A stretch of DNA of 64,000 nucleotides from Amaurobius ferox (GCA_951213105.1 OX578146.1:111722427-111786426); one strand, 5' to 3'. Positions 44,490-57,407 are shown, counted from the stretch's first letter. Notes: generated by a model from the letters alone, not told the origin. Numbers and translations are program-made.

Positions 44490-45530
44490 AAGTAACTTTT
44501 CGGTATGTATTTATATGCTTACTATAATAACTACAAGTAATAGGTACAATTGAATAAAACATGGCACTTATATTACGCATTTTGTAGTTTAATTGATTTT
44601 TCCGGTAAAATTTCCATTATCCGCGAATTTTTATAATCCACGGAAACTTGTGCCACGTTTTGCTGCTGATAGTGGGAGATGAGTGTACATAAAATTTGAA
44701 AACCGTCTGTAAGTTTGTTCTGTATACAAATCCACAGATTTTGACAAATATTTTGTTATTCTCTACGTCACTGCGGATAGCACCATCCATGTTATGAGTC
44801 AGTAGGCCCAGCTGTTGTGGAGACATTTCTCAAAAAATTCTTTCATAGAAATAGAATTATGCAGACGACTTTTTTCCGGAACTTTTATTTGAAGAAAACA
44901 ATGTCATGTTACACTTTATAACACATTTTATTGTAATTTTGGAATTGGTTAATCTTGAATAGCTTGTTTGTAATACCATTTAATTGGCATTATTCCGTAG
45001 CTGATTTATGAAAATTTTGTCTGCCGATTTGGTCTATAAGCTTGTTTCCACGGTAATTTTTCATATAACTACTGATGAAGGGTATGAATCAGTGGCTGAT
45101 GAAGTACTGATGAAGAGGACAGAGCGCTTTCGGGCAGCAGCCCCAAAGCACTCTAATATTTTAATATTTGTACGTCTTATAGGATGGTTTTATTTGATTA
45201 AATGACCTTCTTATCTATGATTTGTGTCTTTAATTTATGCTTAAATATTGATGTAGACGTGATACCACTTTAAATATTAAAATTTTAAGGCTTGCAGTCC
45301 TCTGGAGATTTAATAAAAATTTCAAATTCTCTACCACTGAAATTCCAAAAACAGACAAAATTTTGTGAATAAACGACACTAGTATAAGGGTTCCATTACT
45401 CCCCCCTCCTTCCCAATTTCGTCTATTGTTTTAGCTTTTAAGAACGTTTTTCCTGTTGTATAATCCAGTACAACCTCGTCTCCGTTCGATGTTTGTTACA
45501 CAGCAATCGCCCTTTTATATCGTCTATAAA
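44490..45530. other. Intergenic; CTGATGAAG repeats and an AGAGCGCTTT hairpin
   Basis: At 45066-45112 the word CTGATGAAG occurs three times. At 45121-45154 a hairpin AGAGCGCTTTCGGG...CCCCAAAGCACTCT follows. Part of it (CAGAGCGCTTTCGGG) is shared with 20408-20422. The element type is unknown. No coding frame is supported. Confidence 0.4.
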
Positions 45531-45533
45531 AGA

Positions 45534-45935
45534 TATAGAAGATAGAATGGAAATATCGAATATAAAACATTGTCTTGGCCATATTTAATAACACATCTAG
45601 CTTTTACGTTACGTTATAAGAGGATTGGTCAAGCTTAATTATTATACACGTATTTAGTTAATGATCTTACATAATGAAAGATGGTGTCTGTCTTTCTGTT
45701 TGTCTATTTATGTCGACTGTAGAGGAGAATCTAAGTTATAGAAGATAGAATGGAAGTATGGAATATAAAACATTGTCTTGGCCATATTTAATAACACAAC
45801 TAGCAGGATTACGTTGGAAGGGGATTGGTCAAGCTTAATTTTTAAACACGTATTTAGTTAATAGTCTTACATAATGAAAGATGTTGTCTGTCTTTCTGTT
45901 TGTCTATTTATGTCGACTGTAGCGGAGAATCTAAG
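45534..45935. repeat. Two tandem copies of a 203-bp unit
   Basis: Copies at 45534-45736 and 45737-45935 share TATAGAAGATAGAATGGAA, TTGTCTTGGCCATATTTAAT and TATTTATGTCGACTGTAG, differing at few positions. The second runs into an exact 14-bp inverted repeat CAATGAGGTGTTTT (45936-45949) / AAAACACCTCATTG (45992-46005). Confidence 0.8.
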
Positions 45936-47755
45936 CAATGAGGTGTTTTTATTCGTGTAATTTTGTACAGAAGTACCTCGGCTTTCAAAAGAAAACACCT
46001 CATTGAGATTTTTTTAATTCATATTAGTTTTTAGTTATTCAAATTAGTTTTTTAAATATTGAAAAGCCACTTTGAGCGATTTTCACACAAATCGGTTTCT
46101 TTGTGATCGAATGCATTATCGCAAGATTTCCACCTTAACGCCATCGGAAAATCTAAAGAGTATCTTCTGTAAAAGCTTTAAACGAAATCAGTACTATCAC
46201 AGAAGAAGTTTCGTGAATTTTTTAATAATACATACTCTTCGTGTTTTGAAAAAGTGAGCGCTTTTGGTAGATGAATGCAATTAATCCATGCATTAATTTT
46301 CAGCTCTTTATTCATTTTCATCTCTGCATTCATTTCCCATCCCTGCATTCATTTCCCATTCCAGCCTTCATTTTTATTAACACTTTACAAAAAAGTTGAA
46401 AAGTGTTTATGACTTTGTTCATTCTGTCTGTCTGTCTGTCTGTCCGTTAGCACGATAACTGCCGTAAAAATGACTTAATCAAAATGAAATTTTAGTATGT
46501 TGTTCAGACGGTCTGTAGGACCTATGGGAATATAAATGAATAATATCACCCAATTAGTTTTGGATTGAACCCGGGTTGAAAAAATGAAATACATTGAGCC
46601 CTATGGGACCTAATTTTTCAAACATTTTTTAAGCGGATTTAAAATTCACAAATTGCTTCGAAAATTTTAGGTAATAGTCAAATTGTTCCATAAAATATAT
46701 AAAAAAAAATTCAGCGAAATTTATTCAGTAGTTTTTTAAATAAAAATTAAAATAATAATTACACATCTTATATGAAACGATCACGTGACCATGATATGAA
46801 ACGATCACATGACCCACTTCAAAATGATATATGGCATCCATCTTGTTTCAAAATCGTGATTTTTTAAAGTTCTTTTTAATTCATATTGAGTGTTGTATCC
46901 GTCCTAAAACTACTTTATTTTTACTTAAATTCTGTGCATCTACATACTAAAACAACACAAAGACAATATATTTGAGTTTAAATTCTCATTCAAATTTGAT
47001 TATTTCTACGACTAAGCCTATTTTTCACCTATGTAAAATGTAAACAGCAAAATATGTAGAATGAGTTGTATTAGAATTCCTGTATTTCTTTAACACAAAA
47101 TAATTCAGTCCATGGAGTCTGCATGGCTGATATGAATGAAATATTAATTGATTTTATAAACAGAAGGACGATTTTTTTCGATGAAGTTTTAAGCATAGAG
47201 TTTATGAATTGTAGCTCCATGGTCTTAATTTTTAAATAAAATAAATTATTATAGTATTGTGATGAATGAAATGAATGAAATCCTGCTTTTATAGATAGAT
47301 CCAGGCGTGTTATTTTTTCTATGACGTCATTTGAATTTATTTCAGTTGTTTTTGATGAAGTTTTCAAATATAATAAATTATCGTAGTATTATGATAGTTT
47401 TAAAAATATTACCGTGAAATGTATTGCATTTTAGAGATATTTAAATCAGGCAATTTATATTTCAATGCAGTCATTTGAATGAAGTTCATTTTTTTCAATG
47501 AAGGTTTAAGTTTTCAAATATAATAAATCAATGTAGTATTGTGATAAGTTTTAAAATATTACCGAGGAATGTATTGCATTTTCGACTTTTTTAAATAAAA
47601 TTGCATTGAAGTTGGAAAGTGTTTCATAATCAATGCTTTAAGCATGATTGATCTTTCATGTTCATCCCTGCATTCATTGTCCCTTACGCCTTTGAATGAA
47701 CGAATGCAATTAATCCCTGCATTAAATCCCCAGCAACGGCGGGTACATTTTCTAG
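45936..47755 (+). mobile_element. Probable Helitron-like remnant hosting family C
   Basis: The 3' boundary is proposed at CAGCAACGGCGGGTACATTT then TCTAG|T (47731-47755). A GCAACGxCGGGTA...CTAG ending followed by T is what I know from arthropod Helitrons. A second such end is at 56859-56881. Short repeats of CCTGCATTCATTTCCCAT type surround the family C insertion (46305-46375 and 47665-47730). The 5' end is not defined. Confidence 0.4.
46379..47655 (+). mobile_element. Family C repeat, copy 2
   Basis: It aligns with 7729-9026 almost base for base from the AACACTTT hairpin to the CTTTAAGCATGATTGATC end, with a few substitutions and small indels (for example loss of about 30 bp near 47230-47275). 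Such similarity between two non-coding loci indicates a recently active or conserved mobile family. Confidence 0.82.
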
Positions 47756-47759
47756 TAAA

Positions 47760-49190
47760 ACTGCAAAACCTTCGTTTATATTAACATATAATACGAAATC
47801 AATAGTGTCGACCGGTTGTGAAGGCAAGAAACAGGTAAGACAATCAAGAAAAGAAATATTCACTCCTCAGAGCAAGATCAGCAACTGATGTTGGAGCAAA
47901 AAACTTGACTAAAGCAGGTAGAACTGTTGAGTCATCAAAAGTATGCATTGCATAAGGACTCTAAAGCCTTGACAGCCTAGGCTGCATATACAGTTTACAA
48001 AAATGGTCTATAACTAGTAAAATAGAAGGTAGTGAGGGCTATATATTTGCAGCATAGTGTCTGAAAAGTTCTGTCAGCGGTACTGGAAGCAGGGGAAGGG
48101 AGTAGCCAACTGCGAAAGGGAAAAAAAGGGCAATCGTAGCATATACTGCCTCATCCAAAGGTATTTATCAAAGACGATCAGTCTTTGCAACAGAAAATCC
48201 AAGACATCCGGGTCAGTGCCAGAACCAGCAGCGGCAAGTGAGGCTTTTAAAAGGGTAAAAAACTATGGAGGAAGGAATGAGTAGTGGAACACTATAAATG
48301 ATTGGTAAAATACCAAAAAGGAATGTGATAGTCCAAGTGTATTAAAAATACTTGTGTCCTATTAAATTTAAAAGAGGCAACTAAATGTTCGGATGTTACA
48401 TGAATCGCCCAAATCATTTTTAAAAATAATTATTTATAAACAAGTAAAAAAGTATGCAGAACAGAAAATAATGAACGAATTGGTTTTGTAAGCTAATAGA
48501 GCAATCATCGTCAACAAATACGTTAGGAAAATAAAAATTCACAGACAAGTAGAAGATTGCTGAAAAAGGAAAAAAGAATGGCGGCAAACAATATAAAAGA
48601 AATTAACTAGAGATTTCCAAGTAGAAGAGGAGAGAGTACAATAAAGTTTGATGAGAAAACAATCGAAAACGTTTCAAGGAAGTCCAATTTAAAAATAGAA
48701 ATTCTATTTTTACATTGAACTTTCTTCTCCAGTTACAGTTTGAGCTGTGTGTATGTAATAATAATTTTACAGCCGAACAATTTATTTATTATAAATGGGC
48801 AGGCATTTGTTTTACAGTAATAAGAAAACAACATAAATAGGGAAAGAAAAATCATATTAAAACACGAAGCGAAATTCGTGTATTACCGTCATATTTTTTT
48901 ATAGATATTGCATTTAATTACAGAAGACATTGTTAAAATTGACACTAAAGGAATATTATACTTCTGCATACCAATTAGCGTAGCACAATAACTGCAAGTA
49001 CATTTTTGACAGAAAGTAAAAAATGGTTAATGAGGGAGGTTGGAATAATTTTTATCGCGCTAAAATTCCTGTGTGGATGCTAATATTGATGATTAAGAAT
49101 CACAAGTTTGCGAACTTTGCAACTTTTGACGTAGCTTTAGAAACTCTGTATTGTATGTTTAATATTTTTAATGTAAGTTTTCAAATCTTT
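47760..49190. other. Intergenic, no recognised gene
   Basis: The frame at 48057-48284 is lysine/arginine-rich without a family match. No splice sites or repeat ends are convincing. Confidence 0.4.
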
Positions 49191-49192
49191 TT

Positions 49193-51088
49193 TAACACTT
49201 GTTGAAAAGCGTTTATGACTTTGTTCATTCTGCCTTCCTGTCTGTCCGTTCGTACGATAACTGCCGTAGAAATAACTTTATTGAAATGAAATTTTAGTAT
49301 GTTGTTGAGACGCTCTGTGGGACATATGGGAATATAACGGAATAATAACACCTAATTTGTTTTGGATTGAACCCGGGTTGAAAATGTAAAATACATTGAA
49401 CCTTATGAGACCTAATTTTTCAAACATATTGAACTGAAGTTAAAATTTATAAATTGCTTCAAAAATTTTAAGAAATATTCAAATTATTCCGTAAAATATA
49501 TAAAAAGAAAATTCAGCAAAATATGTTTTGTAGTTTTTTAAGTAAAAATTAAAATAATAATCACACCCATAACATATGAAGAGATCACGTGACCCACTTC
49601 AAAATAAAATATGGCGTCCATCTTTTTTTCCCAGTGTAAAAATCGTGATTTTTAAAGTTCTTTTAAATTTATATTTAGTGTTGCATCCGTCCTAAAACCG
49701 CTTTGTTTTTGCGTGCATCTATATATGTGCGTGCATCTATATCGTGGATCTATTTTCTGTACATCTATATTTTACACCAACGCAATTACAATATTTTTTA
49801 GTTTAAATGTGTGAGACCAGGAATAGGTATGTGAAACTAGATTGGATAAATATTAGGTGAGATAGTTTTATGTGCAGTGCTTATGATGTCTGTAATGTTT
49901 AACAATAGCATCAGATTTGGAGACGCCAGTTTTATAGCACTCTGACCCGAAGGGTCAAAGTAGGCAATAAACCGTGGAGGCCAAGGTGAAGCCACAAAAG
50001 TCCACAAGAGTGGTCAAAAATGTAACCAATATGCTAGATGTCTGGGCGCATTGCCCTAAAGTCGGCCAATCAGAGCCAAAGAGGCGTGTCAGACCTCAGA
50101 CAAAAAAAGGCGGTAACCGAGAGATGTTATTACACAACTTCTAGGAGAATATGTTAGATTTCTATAATAGTACGGAGGCAATATTGACGAGGAGTCACGA
50201 CGACTTCTACGTGAGACAGAGGCAAATGAGAAACGACAATGTCCTGATTACAGTTGTTCCATAAGTGTTCGATATTAACACCTAGCCAGCAGTACGATAT
50301 GATCGACAAGTACGAGTGGGAGAATTACATTACGAGTTGATTCCAGTAAAATGAGCGGCATTAAGTACGAGCTGGTGACAAAGACCAAGACAGACTTGAA
50401 GGTATGTGTTCATATAAATACTTGTTGAAGGTCGTTAATGCATTTTGGGCATTGTGAAGTAAATGGTCTCACATCTGCTTTCTCCTCTGCAATTAATATG
50501 AATAATTGTTGCAATTAATGTAATAAGTACTCTATGTTGTTAATAAATGATTTTATTTTAGAGCTAAAATGGTGCAATTAATTGAGTAGCATTATGTTAA
50601 TAAATATTATTTTACAGAACTCGCACAGAAGATAAATAAGGTGAGTTAACTCTGTATTTCATGTTACAATGCAATGTAATTAATTACATTCAATGACCTT
50701 CAATTTACATCTTTTTCCTGCACCACAAAATGATCACCAAGCTTTGATTATTACTACAATGAAGCCTAATTTTAATGGATGCAGAATGTAAAACAAGTGA
50801 TTGCAAAATGAGTTGTATAAGAATTGCTGAAATTTTTAACGCAAAGTTATTTAGCTCTCGCGTCTGGAATATAAGTGATATGAATGAAATATTCATTGAG
50901 TTTACATAAAGTAGCAGACGATTTTATAGCAATCATTTTTTGGGTGAAATTTTCAAGTAAAATAAATTATTGTACTGTAATAATTTTAAAAATATCACCG
51001 CTAAATGTATCACATCTTAGAGATGTTTAAATAAAATTACATTTCAGTTGGAAAGTAGTATTTCATAATTAATGCTTTATGCATGATT
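49193..51088 (+). mobile_element. Family C repeat, copy 3, diverged and interrupted
   Basis: The 5' part (49193-49809) follows family C from the AACACTT hairpin through GTCCGTTCGTACGATAACTG and the GAACCCGGGTTGAAAA block. The 3' part resumes at about 50740-51088 and ends CTTTATGCATGATTGATCTT. Between them lie a solo LTR (49810-50473) and about 250 bp of unassigned sequence. It is clearly older than copies 1 and 2. Confidence 0.7.
49810..50473 (+). mobile_element. Solo LTR (LTR family 1), plus strand
   Basis: Bounded by TGTGAGACCA and TGGTCTCACA, it aligns with the reverse complement of 17296-17936 at both ends, including AGACAGACTTGAAGGTATGT near the 3' side, where AAG|GTATGT is a plausible splice donor. 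The flanks AAATG and TCTGC do not match, so the target duplication is lost or the copy is recombinant. No internal retroelement genes follow. Confidence 0.75.
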
Positions 51089-51094
51089 GATCTT

Positions 51095-52035
51095 TGTTAA
51101 TTAGTTTTCTCATTTATTTGCCATATCCCAGTTCTATCACGACTATGAGTCAAATCGGGTAAAATCCAACTTTTCTGGGGCAAGCTTAAAATCAGACAAT
51201 TTTGTTGCTTATTGACAACTCAATGTGATATAAGACTGTACAAATAAATTTCTTGATCTATTTCTAAATGTGTTTGTATTGGCACGCTTAAAATTTTTCT
51301 TGAGCACATTGTAGCCAGTTCTGCCCTGATTTTCCGTAATTTATATTTTAAATTTCAAACTTATCACTAAAAGTAGGAAAATTTTAAAATTTGCAATTAA
51401 TTTCTCCAGTCAATTTTGAACAGCTATTCAATATCTGACTTCAAAATTTCGACACTAAACCAATTCTCTGTTTTGAACCATGCGCGTTCTTTGAGATAAA
51501 ATAATTCAAATTTTGAATCAAATGGTTCGAGTTATTGATTAATTGTTATAATTAAAAGTATATTAATGTTTTTATTTTTTCTAAAGATATATGTACACCT
51601 CAACATATGTACCCTTCATTTAAGACTAACCTTGTTTTTCTACGTCAAGCATTCTCGTTTTCAACCTCTCGTTTATCAAAGGTTACGAATTTTTAGGTTT
51701 TGAGTATAATTATTTTTGATTATCTATTTTTAATTATATTTAATTATACTTAATTATTTTTGATTATTTTTTAATTATTTTTGAAAATAATTACCTCTGA
51801 TTTAAGACAAACATCATCTTTCTACACCAAAATTTCGCGCTTTAAATCCCTGACCAAACTGACGTACACACAAATAATTGGACGCATTTTAACTGTGCAG
51901 TGGTTGTACAAGGACAAATTTAAAATATTGTTAGGAACATGTAAAATGCTTTGGCATCTCTTTTTCCCCTTCACTGAAGCACCTTTTGAAAACTAGCCGG
52001 AGAAAGCACCCGTATAGCCATCTTGTTCGGTATAT
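51095..52035. other. Intergenic, no recognised gene
   Basis: A+T-rich with repeats of TTTTTAATTAT near 51715-51785. No supported feature. Confidence 0.4.
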
Positions 52036-52139
52036 GCCCAAGTTCGAAGAAGGGTTGTCAGATTTAGCGATTTAACACCAATTTGACGACATTTGGCGAC
52101 TTTCTGAAAGTTCGAGAAACACCTCGAAATAACGACTAT

Positions 52140-52740
52140 TCTCCGTGATATATACTCTATAACAAAAAAATCGACTCACCAAGAAGGAATTGTCCGTTTG
52201 TAATGAAATTTCGTATGCAAAGACAGTTTGAGCGAACATGCAAATGAATAAAATTTGGTGTCCAATGAATAAATAGTGGGAGCTCCAGCGCATCGGAACT
52301 GCGCATTCAGCAGGTGTATATAAGGAGCGATTCTGAATCTGTGGTCAAAATTTCTGTTACATTTCGACTGCGGATATCTTACGTCTATGGTAGTCATTTC
52401 TGGCACACTGACAGCACAGTGGTACATAGACAACATTCTACGAGCGATTGTGTTACCGTTCCTTTTGCGACACCCCGGACTTACTTTTCAACAAGATAAT
52501 GCCCGGTCGCACACGGCACGTGTTGCTATGAATTATCTTTAAGCCTGCCCAACACTTCCTTGGCCAGCTAGGTCTCCTGATCTCTCCCCCATAGAGCACA
52601 TTGGGGACGTTATGGGAAGACAATTGCAACCATCCTGGAATGTTGACTATTTAGCCCAATGGTTGGAGACAATTTGGCAAGACATTCCGCAGAACACCAT
52701 CTTTGAACTTTATCAGTCTATGATGTTATTATGATTAGAT
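52140..52740 (+). pseudogene. Tc1-like transposon fragment with C-terminal transposase
   Basis: In plus frame the segment from about 52400 reads LTAQWYIDNILRAIVLPFLL, then FQQDNARSHTARVAMNYL (second catalytic Asp), a stop, then WPARSPDLSPIEHIGDVMGR (third catalytic residue region) and QDIPQNTIFELYQSM. The upstream 250 bp (with CAAGAAGGAATTG near 52180) could be the left end with the N-terminal half deleted. It differs from the subfamily at 1587 and 59602. Confidence 0.75.
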
Positions 52741-52764
52741 GATGTTATTAATTTACATTTCCGT

Positions 52765-52915
52765 ATGTCCCACAGAACTCAAAATCATACTAAAATTTTA
52801 TTTTGATAAAGTCATTTTCACGGCAGTTGTGTTGCGAACAGACAGACAGATAGACAGAATGAACAAAGTCATAAACACTTTTCAACTATGTTGTAAAGTG
52901 TTAAAAACTCACAGT
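52765..52915 (-). mobile_element. Family C fragment, minus strand
   Basis: The reverse complement gives the family C head: AACACTTTACAACATAGTTG, AAAAGTGTTTATGACTTTGT, TCTGTCTATCTGTCTGTC and AAATGACTTTATC. Only the first 150 bp are present. It abuts the Tc1 fragment. Confidence 0.75.
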
Positions 52916-53544
52916 GTGAAAGAGCAAAAAATTCCACTAGAAGAACTGGTAGAAACATTTCAACACTACTGCACACAAATTAGCTAAAAGTCACTTTTCT
53001 CAATCGCCTAACCGCAAATCTGCTTCTCCGTTCGGCATTACATAGAAATTAGCAAACTATATATATGAAATGACTACTTATTAGATTTTCTTGGAGAAAT
53101 AATCGGCTAGCTTACATAATATTTTCTTTCCTTGGATAGAGAACATGGAGTTTGCCTGGCGGAGTTCTGAACGATGTAATAATGTGCAGAATATCTTGCG
53201 TTGATTGAAATAAATTAGTCTAATGGCATGTTTACACACCCTGAATTTATCTCCTCTTTAAGAAACTGCTAGGAAACCCAAGTAATCCGATAAAATCTTT
53301 TTCATAAAGTGCGGTAATGAAATTAAGTTCCACACGGGAGTCAAAACCAGCCTTTTATATCAGAAGAAAAATATAAAATTATTTTTTTTTCTCGAATTCC
53401 TTTAAAAGTATTTACTCGATTAAAGTACTCCTTATGGTTTCGATCATATTTAAATGATTATAGTGAGCTGTTTTAAATATATATAGCCACTATTCGCTTA
53501 GCTATTTATTGTTCAATAGATTAGCTATATTCGTTTCACTGATT

Positions 53545-54680
53545 AATGGAATAACCCATTTATTTGAATCAAAAATGTAATATCAACATAAGAAATTTAA
53601 TGGAATAACCCGTTTAATTTTAATGGAGTAATCCGTTTATTTGAATCAAAAATATAATATCAACGTAAGAAATTTAATGGAATAACCCGTTTACTTGTAT
53701 CAAAAGTGTAATACCAGCACAATAAATTTAATGAAATTACCCGTTCAATGTTGATGAAATAACCCATTTAATGTTAGTGAAATAACCCGTTTAATGTTTA
53801 TAAAATAACCCGTTATTAAAACGAAGAACTTTAATAGAATAACCAGTTTAATGTTAATGAAATAACCCGTTTATTTGAATCAAAAATGTAATATCAACAC
53901 AAGAAAATAAATAAAATAACCCGTTTAATGTTAATGGCATAACCCGTTTAATATTAATGGTATAACCCGTTTATTTGAATCAAAAATGTAATATCAGCTC
54001 ACGAACTTTAATAGAATATCCCGTTTAATGTTAATGGAATAACCCATTTATTTGAATCAAAAATGTAATATCAACACAAGAAATTTAATAAAATAACTCG
54101 TTTAATGTTAATGGAATAACCCGTTTAATATTAATGTTATAACCCGTTTAATATTAATGGCATAACCCGTTTAATATTAATGGGATAACCCGTTTACTTG
54201 TATCAAAAATGTAATATAAGCACATAAATTTAATCGAATTACCCGTTTAATGTTAATGAATTAACCCGTTTATTTGAATCAAAAATGTAATATCAACACA
54301 AGAAATTTAATAAAATAACCCGTTTAATGTTAATGGAATAACCCGTTTAATATTAATGGGATAGCCCGTTTATTTGAATCAAAAATGTAATGTCAGCGCA
54401 AGAACTTTAATAGAATAACCCATTTAATATTAATGGAATAGCCCGTTTATTTGAATAAAAATGTAATATCAAGAAATTTAATAGAATAACCCATTTAATG
54501 TTAACGGAATAACCCGTTTAATATTAATGGAATAACCCGTTTATTTGAATCAAAAATGTAAGATCAACACAAGAAATTTAATAGAATAACCCGTTTAATG
54601 TTAATGGAATAACCCGTTTAATATTAATGGCATAGCCCGTTTTTTTTAATCAAAAATGTAATATCAACACAAGAAATTTA
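53545..54680. repeat. AATAACCCGTTTA satellite with higher-order structure
   Basis: About 33 copies of a core AATAACCCGTTTA (variants ACCCATTTA, GCCCGTTT) spread over 1.1 kb. Short units of about 22 bp (core plus ATxTTAATGG) alternate with long units of about 55 bp that add GAATCAAAAATGTAATATCA and ACACAAGAAATTTAAT. The pattern of one to four short units per long unit recurs along the array. There are no spacers of uniform length or protein-coding neighbours of the CRISPR kind. Confidence 0.93.
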
Positions 54681-54689
54681 TGAGGGAGT

Positions 54690-55440
54690 CTTCATATGGT
54701 CGCAAGTGATGTATGTAATTAATTTTTGACGGAACTATTAAGCGTTTTTATACTTCTTAGAAAGTTATTTCGTACAATCATAAAAATTTTCGAAAAATGC
54801 AACAGTTGAATCTCTTGTTTTGGAAGTGGAAAACATTAGTAAACATCTCTACGTCCTCCGAAATTCGATGCTGAAATCGAATCAGTCATCATCTAAGACG
54901 TATCAAATGCCGATTCCAAGACACAGATGTTCTTAAAAAAATGCAAGTTTATGAATTGGATATCTTCAGAACCGGAAGTAGAAATCCTTAGTGAGTCCTC
55001 TTACCGCTCCGGAATTTGATGCTGATCCATATTGGCCATTATCTAATCTCTAGCTACAGTCATTTCTAGAAAACTGTGTTGATGGGTAAATTTTCGAACA
55101 GAAATTGTGAAAATTCTTGAATTACTCTACTACATCCAAAATGTCGCGCCGAATCAATAGCAGTTATCATATACGATCCATATACGAAGTTATATCCATA
55201 TACGATCTTGAGAAATAGATGCTTCAAGTAAAATGAACATTTTTGAACTGAAAGTGGAAAGGAAACCAGAAGTGAAAATCCTTAGTGAACCTCCAATTCT
55301 CCTCCGGAATTCGATACTGAATCCTTATTAATCATCATCTGAACTCTATGTATAGAAGATGTTTCAAAGACATTTTAATAAAAACAATATTATGGCAAAT
55401 ATTTGCCAGAAACAAACAGTATAGTATAGGTATGTGATTC
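54690..55440. repeat. Degenerate tandem repeat of CCGGAATTCGATGCTGAATC type
   Basis: Related sentences recur at about 54825-54905, 54965-55045 and 55255-55345: a GGAAGTGAAAATCCTTAGTG-like opening, then CTCCGGAATTCGATxCTGA, then a CATCATCTxA-like ending. Three or four diverged units of roughly 150-250 bp. The repeat may belong to a Helitron-like element ending at 56881. Confidence 0.5.
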
Positions 55441-55453
55441 CCGTGTTTGAATC

Positions 55454-55731
55454 CTTCTTCTTCGATCCAGACCGTCCGACCTACCCGAAGGTGTAAGGTA
55501 CGTGTTTGGACAGCCGGAAAGTGACACCCAATTTAGACCAGAACCCAGTGTGGGAAGCATCTAGGGAGACCGTGTCCTCTTTTCCCTACTATCGACCTCT
55601 CGGGAAGGCTTACGGACCCACATATTTAACGTGCTCGTACTCCGCGTGAGCACAGCTGCAGTTTAGGAATCGAGCTAAGGAAAACCGAATGCAATCCCCG
55701 CGCGATAACCAATGGGCATTCACACCCCTCG
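55454..55731 (-). mobile_element. tRNA-headed SINE, minus strand
   Basis: The minus strand begins near 55731 with a diverged tRNA-like head (CATTGGTTATCGCGCGGGGA and a weak B box CTCGATTCCTAAA). The shared body follows (GTGCTCACGCGGAGTACGAG, then GGGTCCGTAAGCC, TTCCGGCTGTCC, GGTCGGACGGTCTGG) and a GAAGAAGAAGG tail. GTTTGAATCC at 55444 and GTTTGGAATCC at 55732 look like a decayed target duplication. Confidence 0.82.
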
Positions 55732-55739
55732 GTTTGGAA

Positions 55740-56855
55740 TCCTGGTTCCGTTAAAAATAGTTTTGAACGCAAACTAAAGTCTAATACTCTACAATTAAAT
55801 GTCACAATGCCGTCTATTTCACATTAAACGCTAGCCTTTTTAAAGATGCTTAATAATTTTTTAATATTAAATTACTTATTTGACAAATTTATTCGAAAAA
55901 GACCGACTAATATCTGGAGAACGGTTCATGTCGGCGTTCAAAAATTCATTTCCTTCATTTTCCTATGAGTAATTATGTATATAAACATTGTTTATTTCGA
56001 TTTAACTTTCATCCTTATACACCTAATATACCTTCTCTTCTGAACAAAATAAAATAAATAACCTATTTTTATATGCTTGAAATAACCACTTATTACCAGA
56101 AAATATCTCAATGGATATGCGTATTTCTTATATATATAATAAAAATTGATTAACGTGTTCATGTCTTTCCAAAACCTCGTATAGGTCTTCGATGACCATG
56201 AAGACTGAATTTTTGCACACTTATAGTATCAACCATAAGATAGAACCTAACGTAGCTGGATTTTCGATTTCTCCCTTACGGACGGAAGAAATGTTAATTT
56301 ATTTTCATATTTGCATTCATTCCAGGTGCCTCAGAAGTTCTATCTCACGAGGTGACCTAGAAGTCGGAATCGTTGTCTACTTTCAGTATTAATTACGTGA
56401 TAGAATCTACTAAGGCTTCTATATATCCTCCTGAATTATAGAAGCTCTAGAATCTACAATAGCCGGATTTTCGATACTTCCCCCCTCCTCTTGAGCGGAA
56501 AAAATAGGGTATTTTTCTTCCGAAAAGTATTTCCAGACCTTTCAGAAGTCTGCCGGTAACTTAGAAGACTGAAACTTTTCAGTATCCATGGAACATAATT
56601 TTACGGAGTCAATTTTGATTAAAACAACAATTTTCGACTCACTTTTCGATAGACTTTTTTATGAACGTAAAACTTATTAAAAAAAAGTTGTAACCTATTT
56701 TTTTTAAATTGTCAATTTTCCTGTCTTACAGGCTTAAATACTAGTCGGTATAGGAGTAGGAATAGTTGGTATGGGATCCCAAATAGAAGTAGATATATAG
56801 GTAAAATGTTTTAGATTTTGAAACAGGGATTTTTTTTATGTGTGTGTGTGTATGT
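55740..56855. other. Intergenic; weak TAGCCGGATTTTCGAT repeats
   Basis: Similar phrases GTAGCTGGATTTTCGATTTC (56255) and ATAGCCGGATTTTCGATACT (56459) suggest a diverged tandem repeat of about 205 bp. No coding frame is supported. Confidence 0.4.
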
Positions 56856-56858
56856 CAG

Positions 56859-56881
56859 GCAACGTCGGGTATTTCTGCTAG
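56859..56881 (+). mobile_element. Helitron-like 3' terminus
   Basis: GCAACGTCGGGTATTTCTG then CTAG followed by T, with a GTGTGTGT run just upstream. It matches in form the end at 47731-47755. The hairpin expected before CTAG is degenerate, so this is a pattern-based call. Confidence 0.4.
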
Positions 56882-57407
56882 TATTCTGTGAAATGGAAAC
56901 GTAACTCTTATAAAAACTATTATACGTAACTCTTATAAAATTCAGTTCAAATTTCACCATACTTCTAGGTCAGGTTCATAGCAAAAACTCATCAATAAAA
57001 AAACGTTTTGAAGTTTCATATTTTTTCGCTACCCTAGGAGTTTAGTGGATTTATATCCACTTGAATACAACTAAACATTTTCAACCATCGCAGAATTTTT
57101 TATGAAGATAAAACCGAACTCAGAACAAGACAACCCCCTTGTTCCTATACTTTTAAAGCTTCTAAAATGTTTTATAGAGCTATAAAATGAACTAAAATTG
57201 GTCTCATTCCCTACCCCCAGCAGCCTGAACACAGTAAAGTTTATTCCTCTCTTTCTAAAACCCATCTATCCAAAAAATAGTAAAACTTCCATTAAAGCAT
57301 TTCTCATGTAAAATAATGTCTCGGGGACAGTTTATGCAGTCGGAGATAATACGTTTCATGAATTTTTTTTTTTATATTTTAACTTTATTGCAATTCAACT
57401 AATTTTT

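Noticed and set aside
50600..50650. Micro-exon between TTTTACAG and GTGAGT after the solo LTR
   Set aside because: Only about 23 bp, no coding context, and such pairs arise readily by chance in A+T-rich DNA.
53545..54680. CRISPR array
   Set aside because: Units are degenerate, of two lengths and have no unique spacers; the surroundings are eukaryotic transposons.
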